The notes under the pieces are model-generated. The model saw only the letters and a program-made list of their open reading frames with translations, was not told the DNA's origin and did no database searches. Below, in pieces: positions 8,098 through 16,823 of a stretch of 64,000 nucleotides of DNA. Source of the stretch: Sinomicrobium kalidii (lineage in GTDB: Bacteria; Bacteroidota; Bacteroidia; Flavobacteriales; Flavobacteriaceae); contig NZ_CP089211.1 of assembly GCF_021183825.1 (NCBI RefSeq), forward strand, positions 3,888,501-3,952,500, in the 5' to 3' direction. Position numbers and translations under genes: made by a program. The number at the start of each line of letters is the position of its first letter. The first letter of the stretch is position 1.

Positions 8098-8182
8098 CGG
8101 AGGAAGAGGGATTCGAACCCCCGGAGGTGTTACCCTCAACGGTTTTCAAGACCGCCGCATTCGACCGCTCTGCCATTCCTCC
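8098..8182 (-). tRNA. tRNA-Ser (anticodon UGA)
   Basis: Read on the minus strand it folds as a class II tRNA: acceptor GGAGGAA / TTCCTCC with a G discriminator, D arm, anticodon stem with loop CTTGAAA (anticodon TGA), a long variable arm and the T arm GGTTCGAATCC. The CCA end is not encoded. An 85-base length and the long variable arm are typical of tRNA-Ser. Confidence 0.95.
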
Positions 8183-8192
8183 TGAGCGGATG

Positions 8193-8224
8193 CAAATATA
8201 GAAAGCTTTTTTTGTTCTGACAAA
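8193..8224 (-). promoter_or_regulatory. Promoter of tRNA-Ser
   Basis: On the minus strand TTTG (8221-8224) is followed after 20 bp by TATATTTG (8193-8200), a perfect fit to the flavobacterial TTG-N17-23-TAnnTTTG consensus. Transcription would start a few bases before the tRNA 5' end at 8182. Confidence 0.8.
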
Positions 8225-8311
8225 ACATTTTTTTCGCTTTTTACAAGCCTGTCACCGGGTTGGGCATCATCGTTTATGTTACGGGAATATCAGGGCTTCC
8301 GGCGTGTTTTA

Positions 8312-8704
8312 TCAGTCCATGATGGGGGTGGGGTTTTTATGATCGTCTACCGCTACGAAAGTAAAAATACCGGTAACGGCTTTTTCCCGGACATCTTCAT
8401 ACATATTTTCCATAAAAATATCTACCTGAACCACACAACTCGTCCTGCCCACTTTGGTTACGTGTGCAATGAGTTCCACGAGGGTGCCCTGGGGAATGGG
8501 TTTGGTGAAATCTATTTTATCTGTAGATACGGTAACCACTTTTTTCCTGCTGAACCGGGTGGCACATATAAATGAAGCCTCGTCCATAAGCTGCAGGGCC
8601 GTCCCGCCGAAAAGGGTGTCGTAGTGGTTGGTAGTGTTGGGGAAAACGGCCTTGAATATATGGGTCTCCGACTTTTTGATGCGCTCCTCAATATGGTTGT
8701 TCAT
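8312..8704 (-). CDS. Acyl-CoA thioesterase, hotdog fold (YciA/ACOT type)
   Basis: A 130-residue single-hotdog protein. Near the N-terminus it has the family signature PNTTNHYDTLFGGTALQLMDEASFICATRF, with the catalytic Asn/Asp and GG region, and later KIDFTKPIPQGTLVELIAHV. Enzymes of this family hydrolyse acyl-CoA thioesters in the cytoplasm and usually act as hexamers. The length is usual for bacterial YciA-like proteins. It stands alone on the minus strand, with a candidate -7 box (TATTTTTG on the minus strand, 8733-8740) about 30 bases upstream. Chain-length preference cannot be read from the sequence. Confidence 0.88.
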   Translation of the reverse strand: MNNHIEERIKKSETHIFKAVFPNTTNHYDTLFGGTALQLMDEASFICATRFSRKKVVTVSTDKIDFTKPIPQGTLVELIAHVTKVGRTSCVVQVDIFMENMYEDVREKAVTGIFTFVAVDDHKNPTPIMD

Positions 8705-8762
8705 AATATTATATTGTTGTTAATTTGAAGTTCAAAAATACTATTTCCTGGCCCATTATTCT

Positions 8763-8770
8763 TACATTTG
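8763..8770 (+). promoter_or_regulatory. Candidate -7 element of the nitroreductase gene
   Basis: TACATTTG matches TAnnTTTG exactly, 85 bases before the start codon at 8856. No TTG is seen at the preferred upstream spacing, so support is from the -7 box only. Confidence 0.35.
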
Positions 8771-8855
8771 TTATAGTTTATCCGAATGGGGGCCCTTGTA
8801 GGGACGCGGATAAGTTTATCTTACTGGACCTCAGTTTTACCCAAAATATTATAAG

Positions 8856-9488
8856 ATGGATATAATAGAACAGCTACGATGGCGCTATGCCACCAAAAAA
8901 TTTGATGCTACGCGGAAATTACAGGATGCCCAGATTGAGATGCTCAAGGAAGCATTTAATCTTACGGCACTTTCCTTCGGGTTACAGCCTGTAAAACTTG
9001 TGATATTGAGCGACCAGGATAAAAAAGAAGAGCTGCTGCCCCATGCATTCGGTCAGCAACAGATAACGGATGCTTCACATCTGCTGATTTTTTGTATAGA
9101 AACGGTGATAGACGAAGAATTTATCCATAGTTATTTTGACAAGGTAAAGGCCGTACGCAATACATCGGAAGAAACCCTGAAACCCTACCGGGATTTTCTC
9201 ATTGCCGACTTCAACAAAAAGACCAGTGAAGAAATAGAGGCATGGGCCAAAAACCAGGCATACCTGGCTTTGGGGAACCTGCTTACGGTGTGTGCTATCG
9301 AAGAAATAGACGCTTGCCCCATGGAAGGCTTTCTCCCTAAGAAATTCGACAAAGTACTTCAACTCGGTCAGGAAGGGTTGAAATCGGTACTGATAATGCC
9401 CGTGGGCTATCGCGCGGAAGATGATGAATTTTCTGCGATGGAGAAGGTGAGAAAGGACATCAGCGAAAGCGTAATAGAAATCAAATAA
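8856..9488 (+). CDS. NAD(P)H-dependent oxidoreductase, nitroreductase family (NfsB-like)
   Basis: A 210-residue flavoprotein of the oxygen-insensitive nitroreductase / dihydropteridine reductase group. N-terminal LRWRYATKKFDATRKL carries the FMN-phosphate-binding basic residues, then LTALSFGLQPVKLVIL, and further on KNQAYLALGNLLTVCAIEEIDACPMEGF, the conserved helix and FMN contact region. It would be a cytosolic FMN dimer reducing quinones or nitro compounds with NAD(P)H. It is followed after 64 bases by a DegT-type aminotransferase on the same strand, but the gap has its own low-complexity sequence and the two need not be functionally linked. Confidence 0.9.
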   Translation: MDIIEQLRWRYATKKFDATRKLQDAQIEMLKEAFNLTALSFGLQPVKLVILSDQDKKEELLPHAFGQQQITDASHLLIFCIETVIDEEFIHSYFDKVKAVRNTSEETLKPYRDFLIADFNKKTSEEIEAWAKNQAYLALGNLLTVCAIEEIDACPMEGFLPKKFDKVLQLGQEGLKSVLIMPVGYRAEDDEFSAMEKVRKDISESVIEIK

Positions 9489-9552
9489 TTGCTTGTGGCT
9501 CCAACCCCTGGATACAACAACTCAGTAACTCATTAACTAAACAATTAAATAA

Positions 9553-10749
9553 ATGCCCGGATTTGAACTTTTCGGAGATACGGAACGAAAACATCTGAAC
9601 GATGTAGTGGACAACGGTGTCCTTATGCGCTATGGCTTTGAAGGTATGCGCAAGGGACATTGGAAAGCCAGGGAACTGGAAGCGGCACTATGCCAAAAAA
9701 TGCAGACCAAACACGCCCAGCTGGTGAGCAGCGGAACGGCCGCGCTCAGCGTAGCCCTTTCCAGTGCAGGAGTTGGTGCAGGTGACGAGGTGATTATGCC
9801 TGCTTTTACATTTGTGGCCAGTTTTGAATCGGTGATGGCGGTAGGAGCTGTTCCCGTACTTGTAGATATAGACGATACGCTTACGCTGGACCCGGTTGCG
9901 GTGGAAAAGGCCGTTACTGCCCGTACAAAAGTGGTGATGCCCGTCCACATGTGCGGTTCTTCGGCACAGTTGAAGGAATTAAAGGCGATTTGTGATAAAC
10001 ACGGTTTGTTGCTCCTGGAAGATGCCTGTCAGGCTATCGGAGCTACCTATGAGGGCAAACCCCTGGGAAGCTATGGCGACCTGGGCTGTTTTTCCTTTGA
10101 TTACGTAAAGACCATTACCTGTGGTGAAGGTGGTGCCGTTATCACAAACAATGACCAATATGCCCAAAATGCTGATCACTATTCCGACCACGGGCACGAT
10201 CACGTAGGGAAAGACAGGGGCGCCGAGCAACATCCGTTCCTCGGCTATAATTTTCGTATATCCGAACTGCATGCCGCAGTAGGGTTGGCACAGTTGTCCC
10301 GGTTGGATGAATTCCTGGGGATACAGAAAAGGAATTATACCATTTTACGTGAAGCTTTGAATACGGTTCCCGGAATAACATTCAGGCGCGTTCCCGAAGG
10401 GGCTGAAGAAAATTATTCATTCCTGAGCTTCTTTCTTCCTGACGAAAGTAGTGCCCGCAAGGCACATAAGGCTTTGGGAGAAGCAGGTGTGGACGGCTGT
10501 TTTTACTGGTACGATAACAACTGGCACTATGTAAGGCAGTGGCAGCATTTGAAAGAACTGAAATCCCCGGGCAAACTGCCGCAGGAGATCAGCACGGGAA
10601 TGCCGGACTACCAAAACCGGGATTTTTCTGTTTCCGATGCTGTTATGGGCAGGACGATCTCTGTGCTTATAAAACTGGGCTGGACGGATGAAGAAGTGAA
10701 TGATAGGGCGGAGAGGATGACCGGAGCCATAAGAGGTGCCATAAAATAA
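9553..10749 (+). CDS. DegT/DnrJ/EryC1/StrS family PLP-dependent aminotransferase
   Basis: A 398-residue fold-type I enzyme. Motifs in order: VSSGTAALSVALSSAGVGAGDEVIMPAFTF (cofactor-phosphate region), LLLEDACQAIGATYEGKPLGSYGDLGCFSF with the PLP-binding Asp, and DYVKTITCGEGGAVIT with the Schiff-base Lys. The family transfers amino groups to keto-sugars or related compounds, as in amino-sugar or aminocyclitol synthesis. There are no nucleotide-sugar genes, glycosyltransferases or polymer-export genes around it, so the substrate is open. A bidirectional terminator follows the stop codon directly. Confidence 0.9.
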   Translation: MPGFELFGDTERKHLNDVVDNGVLMRYGFEGMRKGHWKARELEAALCQKMQTKHAQLVSSGTAALSVALSSAGVGAGDEVIMPAFTFVASFESVMAVGAVPVLVDIDDTLTLDPVAVEKAVTARTKVVMPVHMCGSSAQLKELKAICDKHGLLLLEDACQAIGATYEGKPLGSYGDLGCFSFDYVKTITCGEGGAVITNNDQYAQNADHYSDHGHDHVGKDRGAEQHPFLGYNFRISELHAAVGLAQLSRLDEFLGIQKRNYTILREALNTVPGITFRRVPEGAEENYSFLSFFLPDESSARKAHKALGEAGVDGCFYWYDNNWHYVRQWQHLKELKSPGKLPQEISTGMPDYQNRDFSVSDAVMGRTISVLIKLGWTDEEVNDRAERMTGAIRGAIK

Positions 10750-10776
10750 ACCGTATAAAACGGAAGAACAAAAAAA

Positions 10777-10800
10777 GCCGGGATTTGCCCGGCTTTTTTT
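10777..10800. terminator. Bidirectional intrinsic terminator
   Basis: Stem GCCGGG / CCCGGC with an ATTTG loop, flanked by an A-run on the left and a T-run on the right. It serves both the aminotransferase gene and the convergent ribB gene, whose stop codon abuts the hairpin. Confidence 0.9.
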
Positions 10801-11938
10801 AGTAATTTACATATTCCACGATTTCCAGTCCGTAACCGATAATACCAACGCGTTTTGTTTGTTCCGAATTGGATACGAGCCGTATTTTCGAAATGTCCAG
10901 GTCGTGAAGTATCTGGGCACCGATACCAAAGTCCTTTTTGTCCAGGACAACTTTCGGTGCTTTTACGATTCCCTCTTTTTGTAATTCTTTTAAACGGCCC
11001 AGGCGTTTGAGCAGGTTGAGCGACTGGTTTTGCTGATTGATAAACACAATGGCGCCGCGACCTTCCTCATTGATCACCCGGAACATATTGTCCAGTTTTT
11101 TGTCGAGGTTGTTGGTCAGTGTTCCCAGGATATCATTGTTCACCAGGGTGGAATTGATACGGGTAAGTACGGGATCACCAAGTTTCCATGTCCCTTTGGT
11201 CAGCGCCAGGTGTACCTGGTTGTTTGTAGTCTGTACGTAGGCCCGTAAACGGAAATTGCCGAAACGGGTCTCTACATCAAAATCCTCTTTTTTCTCAATG
11301 AGGCTGTCGTGCTGCATGCGATAGGCGATAAGGTCTTCTATCGATACCAGTTTGAGGTCGAGCTTCTTTGCAATCTCGGCCAGTTGTGGCAGTCTTGCCA
11401 TGGTGCCGTCTTCATTCATGACTTCTACGATCACCCCTGCCGGTTCCAGTCCGGCAAGGCGGGCAAAATCTATGGCAGCTTCGGTGTGTCCGGTCCTTCG
11501 CAGGACACCACCTTCCTTGGCGATCAACGGAAATATATGTCCCGGTCTGGCCAGTTCAAAAGGTTTGATGTCCGGATTGATAAGTGCTTCTACGGTCTTG
11601 GCCCGGTCTGCCGCCGAAATTCCCGTAGTCACCCCGTTGCCTCTGAGATCAACAGACACGGTAAAGGCGGTTTCCATAGGGTCCGTATTATTGTTTACCA
11701 TGGCGTTGAGTCCGAGTTCCTTACACCTTTTTTCTGTAAGTGGCGCACATATAAGTCCCCTGCCGTGCGTGGCCATGAAATTGATCATCTCGGGAGAGAC
11801 CATTTCGGCTGCAGCTACAAAATCTCCTTCATTTTCCCTGTCTTCATCGTCAACCACGATTATTATTTTTCCGTTGCGTATATCGGCGATAGCCTCTTCT
11901 ATGGTGTTCAGTTTTATTTCTTCCATTGTGGTATTCAT
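10799..11938 (-). CDS. ribB: 3,4-dihydroxy-2-butanone 4-phosphate synthase fused to a degenerate GTP cyclohydrolase II-like domain
   Basis: A 379-residue protein of RibBA layout. Residues 1-205 are a complete DHBP synthase: VVDDEDRENEGDF with the metal-binding acidic residues, THGRGLICAPL, and HTEAAIDFARLAG. It makes the four-carbon unit of riboflavin from ribulose 5-phosphate. Residues 225-379 resemble GTP cyclohydrolase II, but the zinc site is lost. Where the enzyme normally has SECLTGD...LRCDCG, this protein has NSTLVNND...LTNNLD, so the three Cys ligands align with Leu 265, Asn 276 and Leu 278. The second half is therefore probably not catalytic, and a separate RibA is expected elsewhere. 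An exact -7 box lies just upstream of the start. Confidence 0.9.
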   Translation of the reverse strand: MNTTMEEIKLNTIEEAIADIRNGKIIIVVDDEDRENEGDFVAAAEMVSPEMINFMATHGRGLICAPLTEKRCKELGLNAMVNNNTDPMETAFTVSVDLRGNGVTTGISAADRAKTVEALINPDIKPFELARPGHIFPLIAKEGGVLRRTGHTEAAIDFARLAGLEPAGVIVEVMNEDGTMARLPQLAEIAKKLDLKLVSIEDLIAYRMQHDSLIEKKEDFDVETRFGNFRLRAYVQTTNNQVHLALTKGTWKLGDPVLTRINSTLVNNDILGTLTNNLDKKLDNMFRVINEEGRGAIVFINQQNQSLNLLKRLGRLKELQKEGIVKAPKVVLDKKDFGIGAQILHDLDISKIRLVSNSEQTKRVGIIGYGLEIVEYVNY

Positions 11939-11957
11939 CGTTGCGGATTTCAGGTTA

Positions 11958-11965
11958 CAAAGATA
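11958..11965 (-). promoter_or_regulatory. Candidate -7 element of ribB
   Basis: Minus-strand TATCTTTG is an exact TAnnTTTG match, 20 bases upstream of the start codon. No TTG at the right distance upstream, so support is moderate. It implies a leader of only about a dozen bases. Confidence 0.4.
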
Positions 11966-12033
11966 CCTAATTTTTACGGGTTGCAGGCGGGAGTAACAGT
12001 GCTTTTCAATAGCAAATATGCAGGCGGAATTTC

Positions 12034-13548
12034 TTATTTATCCTTTTTAAACCGTTCAAAGAGCTTCCGGATAGGGTCGGTAATACTGTCCAGGTCAAAA
12101 ACACCCTTGTCTGCAGTGGCCCTTCGGGTCAGAAATATCCCCAGGGGGAGCATCACAATGGTGGATAACCATGAGCCGAGAATAGGCGGAATACTGGCAT
12201 CCTTGGCATAATTCCTGGCAAACATGCCCAGAAAGTGATAGGTAAGGAACAGGCCGATACCAACAACCATGGGAAGCCCTAATCCTCCCTTACGTATAAT
12301 GGCCCCGAGGGGTGCACCTACAAAGAAGAGAATAACACAGGCAAAAGCCAGTGCATACTTGCTGTGCATGGCCATGATATAGTAGTTGAGTACCATATCT
12401 TTTCTTTGCAGTTCTTTTTTCTTGCTGTCTATGGTGTTGACTATATTGGTGATATTGCTTATGGCGATGTCCACTACCTGTTCCTTTTTCCTTTCGTCTA
12501 CCAGGTCCAGGATGGCAGCCTGTACTTTTTGAGGGGGGGCGGATTGTTTTTGCGTTTGTTCCCTGCCGGCATTGACCGTATCGCTTTTTGTTTTCGGTTT
12601 GCGGTTGCGGTTCAGGGTAGTTATACCTGTGCGTTTATAAATATTATCACTGAAGTTGCGTACGGTATTGCTGTTGTTCAGTGCTATGGAATCGATAAGG
12701 TAATCCAGTTCGCTTACATTGTACATTTTGTAGGTGTTGTAACTTTCATCTTCAAAGTTGACATCATTGACTTCAGACAGGTCGACGTTCATCGTATACA
12801 CCTCGAATTTTGCCTTGGCATGCGGGTAATCTTCAATTTTTTGGGGGTTGGAAGGTGTGTGGTCTTCGTAGTAATAACCGTCCATCAGTTTGAGTTTCAG
12901 GATATCGGATTTCTCGCTGCTGATAAGTTCGCCCTTTTCGGCTTTTATGACGGTTTTGTTTTGGCCCCGGGCATTTTTTTTATGGAGGATCACGTTCTCC
13001 AGAAGACGGTTGTCTTCCCCGTGTTTTTTTTCCACCTTGATATTCATTTCCATGATGTCGTTGAACATGCCTTCGGAAATGGCCATGGCAGGTTTTACCT
13101 TGGCAATGTTTTTTTTCAGGTTGTAGGCCTTGAATTCCGCCCTGGGAATAACGCTGTTTGCAAAATAAAAGGTGAATCCTCCCAGCGCTATCATAAATAT
13201 AATAAGGCTCCGCATGGCCCTGTAGAGGGAAATCCCCGAAGATTTCATGGCGGCGAACTCATAGTTTTCGGCGAAACTTCCGAAAGTCATCAGCGAGGCC
13301 AGGAGTACGGTGAACGGAAGTACCGTAGGGACAAGGCTGGGGGAGTAGTAGAGCAGAAATTTTCCGATAACCCACAGGTCCAGTCCTTTTCCGGCGAGGT
13401 CATCTATAAACAGCCATATGGCCTGGAAAATAAAAATGATCATCAGTATGGAGAAGCAACTGATAAAGTTGAACAGGAATCGGGACAGGATATATCGGTC
13501 TAATATCTTCAAGGTGGCATAAATTTCAAACACCCGCTTCCGGCGCAA
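12034..13548 (-). CDS. LptF/LptG-family permease (YjgP/YjgQ) of the lipopolysaccharide export system
   Basis: A protein of about 490-504 residues with three hydrophobic helices near the N-terminus (starting LDRYILSRFLFNFISCF), a large periplasmic beta-jellyroll region with an Asn/Lys-rich variable insert, and three C-terminal helices (LGLPMVVGIGLFLTYHFLGMF and neighbours). In the Lpt system it is the membrane part that extracts lipopolysaccharide for transfer to the outer membrane. The start is uncertain: no ATG fits. TTG at 13548 gives the longest form; TTG at 13512 gives a protein beginning KILDRYIL, which matches the usual N-terminus of the family. LolA follows upstream, with only 27 bases between, so envelope-transport genes are grouped here. 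Confidence 0.88.
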   Translation of the reverse strand: MRRKRVFEIYATLKILDRYILSRFLFNFISCFSILMIIFIFQAIWLFIDDLAGKGLDLWVIGKFLLYYSPSLVPTVLPFTVLLASLMTFGSFAENYEFAAMKSSGISLYRAMRSLIIFMIALGGFTFYFANSVIPRAEFKAYNLKKNIAKVKPAMAISEGMFNDIMEMNIKVEKKHGEDNRLLENVILHKKNARGQNKTVIKAEKGELISSEKSDILKLKLMDGYYYEDHTPSNPQKIEDYPHAKAKFEVYTMNVDLSEVNDVNFEDESYNTYKMYNVSELDYLIDSIALNNSNTVRNFSDNIYKRTGITTLNRNRKPKTKSDTVNAGREQTQKQSAPPQKVQAAILDLVDERKKEQVVDIAISNITNIVNTIDSKKKELQRKDMVLNYYIMAMHSKYALAFACVILFFVGAPLGAIIRKGGLGLPMVVGIGLFLTYHFLGMFARNYAKDASIPPILGSWLSTIVMLPLGIFLTRRATADKGVFDLDSITDPIRKLFERFKKDK

Positions 13549-13575
13549 TTATCGGTAGCAGGCGTTTGAGATGAA

Positions 13576-14238
13576 TTATTGTTCTATGATATAATATCCT
13601 TCGTCCTCGTATTTCTTGGCATTGAACTTAAAAAGGTTTCCGGACAAAGGCTGATCGGTCTTGAACGAATTGACGGTGATGGTGGTCTTGGTACCGTTTT
13701 TACCTGTTTGTATCAGGTTATAGATGTGTTTGGTCTGTGCATCGATACCCAAGAGGATCTCCTTCATTTCGGCATTGGTGTCGATAGGGATAAGCCTGAT
13801 ATACTGAATTTGCCTGCCACGTACATTCTGCCGGATATCCCAGTTGTATTTATAGCCTTTCCGGTAAAACGTGAGCATTTTAGACGGGGTAATGGTATTG
13901 TCTTCTTCCGTGTCCGGGCTTTCGATCACGACTTCCTCGTTTTCCGGAATTATGGTCGCCACCTTCTTACCGTCAAATATCTTAGTGGCGCCGAGATAAT
14001 TAAAAAGGTATTTATCGCCCTGAATGGTAACATCGCCCCGGGTTTCCTGGTGGATGTTCTCACTTTTGTTTTCCAGGGCATATTTGAAATCTACATAGAT
14101 GTTGTCATAGCTTTTCACCTTCTGATACACTTCATCGAGCAATGCTTTCGCCTTTCCGGAATCCTGGGCGTACCCCAGTCCTGCGAGCATTAAAGCGATA
14201 ACGGTAACAATCTTTCTTATGTCATTTACTGTTTTCAT
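13576..14238 (-). CDS. lolA: Outer-membrane lipoprotein carrier protein LolA-like
   Basis: A 220-residue periplasmic protein with a Sec signal peptide (KIVTVIALMLAGLGYAQ). The mature part follows the LolA pattern: a helix AKALLDEVYQKVKSYDNIYVDF, then beta strands QETRGDVTIQGDKYLFNY, KIFDGKKVATIIPENEEVVI and the C-terminal LFKFNAKKYED. It would shuttle lipoproteins through the periplasm. It is transcribed between ftsK (23 bases upstream) and the LptF/G permease, an order found widely in Flavobacteriia. In Bacteroidetes the outer-membrane partner LolB is usually not found, so the detailed mechanism may differ from that of E. coli. Confidence 0.87.
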   Translation of the reverse strand: MKTVNDIRKIVTVIALMLAGLGYAQDSGKAKALLDEVYQKVKSYDNIYVDFKYALENKSENIHQETRGDVTIQGDKYLFNYLGATKIFDGKKVATIIPENEEVVIESPDTEEDNTITPSKMLTFYRKGYKYNWDIRQNVRGRQIQYIRLIPIDTNAEMKEILLGIDAQTKHIYNLIQTGKNGTKTTITVNSFKTDQPLSGNLFKFNAKKYEDEGYYIIEQ

Positions 14239-14261
14239 GTTTGTATTTGGTTACTGAGCCG

Positions 14262-16739
14262 TCAGCTCTCATTGTCATTTTGTTCGTTGTTCAGCAGCTG
14301 TTCGAGGGCAAGAGTATCGGGTATGAGTACCTGTCGCGCCTTACTGCCTTCGAAGGGGCCTACAATTCCGGCCGCTTCCAGTTGGTCGATAATCCTTCCG
14401 GCCCTGTTGTACCCCAGTTTCAGCTTTCGCTGCAAGAGTGATGCCGATCCCTGTTGTGCCATTACAATAACTTCCGCAGCTTCCCTGAAAAGGGCATCCC
14501 GTTCTTTGGTATCTATATCAATACCCGTGCCAGATTCTTCCCCCACATATTCGGGGAGCAGGTGCGCGTCGGGATAGGCCTTCTGGGAGCCTATAAAATC
14601 GGTTATTTTAGCCACTTCTGGGGTGTCTACAAAGGCACATTGCAGCCGTACAATGTCATTTCCTTGTGTATAGAGCATATCTCCCCGGCCTATGAGCTGA
14701 TCGGCACCCTGGTTGTCCAGAATGGTCCTCGAATCGATCTTGGAGGTTACACGAAACGCTACCCGTGCCGGGAAATTGGCCTTGATAATTCCGGTAATTA
14801 CATTAACAGAGGGGCGCTGTGTGGCAATGATAAGGTGAATACCAATGGCACGGGCAAGTTGAGCCAGTCTGGCAATGGGGGTTTCTACCTCTTTTCCGGC
14901 GGTCATGATGAGGTCGGCAAATTCATCTACGACCAGTACGATATACGGAAGGAATTTATGCCCGTTATTGGGGTTCAGCTTCCGCGCCTTGAACTTGGCG
15001 TTATATTCCTTGACGTTACGTACCATGGCATCTTTCAGCAGTTCGTAACGGTTGTCCATCTCGATACAAAGCGAGTTCAGGGTGTTTATCACCTTGGTAT
15101 TGTCCGTAATGATCGCCTCTTCCGTATCGGGAAGTTTGGCCAGGTAATGCCGCTCTATTTTGTTGAAGAGGGTGAGTTCCACCTTTTTCGGGTCGACCAG
15201 TACGAATTTTACCTCTGCCGGGTGTTTTTTGTACAACAGCGAGGTCAGTATGGCGTTTAACCCTACGGATTTTCCCTGTCCCGTTGCACCGGCCATGAGC
15301 AGGTGGGGCATTTTGGCCAGGTCTACCACAAAGGTTTCGTTACTGATATTTTTACCCAGGGCCACGGGAAGTTCCATTTCGGCATTCTGAAAACGGGTGG
15401 AAGCAATAACCGACCGCATGGAAACGGTGGTGGGGTTCTTGTTGGGTACTTCAATACCGATAGTCCCCCTGCCCGGGATCGGGGCGATGATACGTATGCC
15501 AAGTGCAGCCAGTGAAAGGGCAATATCGTCTTCCAGGTTTTTGATCTTGGAGATCCGTATCCCGGCTGCCGGAACAATTTCATAAAGGGTCACGGTTGGC
15601 CCGATAGTGGCTTTTATCTGGGAGATATCGATCTTATATTGCTTTAAAGTCTCGACGATCCGGTTCTTGTTTTCTTCGAGTTCTTCCTGGTTGATGGTTA
15701 TACCGCTTTGTCCGCCGTGCTCAACGAGCAGGTCCAGCGGAGGGAACTGATAATGGCCCAGTTCGAGTTTGGGGTCGAATTCCCCGAAATCCTGAACCAG
15801 TTTGTCCGAAAGGATATCGGTTTCCTCTTTTTCTTCTTCGACCTTTTCCACTTCCATTTTAATGTCGTCGTGATCTCCGCCTTCTGGGACATTGCGCTTT
15901 CCTGTTGCGGAAGAAGTGCTGTGGGTATCTTCTTCCGGAGCTATTTTTACTTCAAAAGAATTTTCGATATCCACGTCGGAGGTCTTGTCGATACGGGAGT
16001 AATTGGATGCGGCAGGCCCTTTTTCCTGTTTTTCCAGGGCTTCTTCAAAAGGCGACCGGGTATCTCCGCTTGTTTTTATAGCAGGTTCCTCCTTTTCCCG
16101 CCTGTCGGGTGATGCTGTTTGTGCCTTGTGAAAGTCTCTTCGTACGCCTTCCCGTACCCCGGCGAAATAAGTACCGATCTTTTCCGGTGTTATTTTCAGT
16201 TTTTTTACGGCGAACACGATAAGGCCAAAGAGAAGCAAAAGAATAACTCCTGTTTTTCCGGTATAATCCTGTAGAAAGTCGTTCATTTCATAGCCCACGA
16301 CACCTCCGAGCAGGGGAGCCCTTGCAGCAAAGAAACCGAAAAAAACAGACAGCCATATAATGCTCAGTATCCCCCAGGTCCAGTGATTGACGACCTTCTT
16401 TCTGTTCAGCCCTATAAACCAGTGCAGTCCGGTAAGAAAAAACAGATAGATGAATACGAAAGCCGCAAGGCCGAACCCTTTGTAAATGAAAAAATAGCTC
16501 ACCGAAGCCCCGAACTTATTGAGCCAGTTTTTGGCCTGGGCATTGCGGTCCGCAAATTCGGAAAGCAGGCTCTGGTCCTGTTGCCAGGTAAAGAAGAAAG
16601 AGATAAAAGCAATGCACAAGGCAATGCTCAACAACATACCCAGGCTCCCGAGAATGATCTTGTTTTGTTTTGAAAAAGTAAATCTTGAGGTTTTGGGCTT
16701 TGTCGAGGTAGCTTTTTTTCTGTTCCTTTTTTTAACCAT
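14262..16739 (-). CDS. ftsK: DNA translocase FtsK/SpoIIIE
   Basis: An 825-residue protein when started at the ATG at 16739 (MVKKRNRKK); an upstream in-frame start at 16793 is less likely because it adds a non-conserved extension across a probable promoter. Four or five membrane helices lie between about residues 30 and 180, then a charged linker, the alpha/beta motor with Walker A MAGATGQGKSVGLNAI and Walker B VLVVDEFADLIM, IATQRPSVNVITG, and a C-terminal winged-helix gamma domain (LLQRKLKLGYNRAGRIIDQLE) that reads the KOPS sequences. It pumps chromosomal DNA at the septum and activates dimer resolution. A TATTTTTG -7 box lies at 16783-16790 on the minus strand. Confidence 0.96.
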   Translation of the reverse strand: MVKKRNRKKATSTKPKTSRFTFSKQNKIILGSLGMLLSIALCIAFISFFFTWQQDQSLLSEFADRNAQAKNWLNKFGASVSYFFIYKGFGLAAFVFIYLFFLTGLHWFIGLNRKKVVNHWTWGILSIIWLSVFFGFFAARAPLLGGVVGYEMNDFLQDYTGKTGVILLLLFGLIVFAVKKLKITPEKIGTYFAGVREGVRRDFHKAQTASPDRREKEEPAIKTSGDTRSPFEEALEKQEKGPAASNYSRIDKTSDVDIENSFEVKIAPEEDTHSTSSATGKRNVPEGGDHDDIKMEVEKVEEEKEETDILSDKLVQDFGEFDPKLELGHYQFPPLDLLVEHGGQSGITINQEELEENKNRIVETLKQYKIDISQIKATIGPTVTLYEIVPAAGIRISKIKNLEDDIALSLAALGIRIIAPIPGRGTIGIEVPNKNPTTVSMRSVIASTRFQNAEMELPVALGKNISNETFVVDLAKMPHLLMAGATGQGKSVGLNAILTSLLYKKHPAEVKFVLVDPKKVELTLFNKIERHYLAKLPDTEEAIITDNTKVINTLNSLCIEMDNRYELLKDAMVRNVKEYNAKFKARKLNPNNGHKFLPYIVLVVDEFADLIMTAGKEVETPIARLAQLARAIGIHLIIATQRPSVNVITGIIKANFPARVAFRVTSKIDSRTILDNQGADQLIGRGDMLYTQGNDIVRLQCAFVDTPEVAKITDFIGSQKAYPDAHLLPEYVGEESGTGIDIDTKERDALFREAAEVIVMAQQGSASLLQRKLKLGYNRAGRIIDQLEAAGIVGPFEGSKARQVLIPDTLALEQLLNNEQNDNES

Positions 16740-16782
16740 TATATACGTTCGGTTTAATGCACTTGCCCCGGCAAGTTCAAGG

Positions 16783-16790
16783 CAAAAATA
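16783..16790 (-). promoter_or_regulatory. Candidate -7 element of ftsK
   Basis: Minus-strand TATTTTTG, exact TAnnTTTG match, 44 bases upstream of the preferred start at 16739 and inside any longer version of the gene. This supports the shorter start. Confidence 0.4.
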
Positions 16791-16823
16791 CAAATTACAA
16801 ACGTATGGGATTAAAATATATTT

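Noticed and set aside
12364..13503. Long 379-codon open frame on the plus strand
   Set aside because: It is the antisense shadow of the LptF/LptG-type permease gene. It has no signal, start context or family, and the minus-strand gene explains the region.
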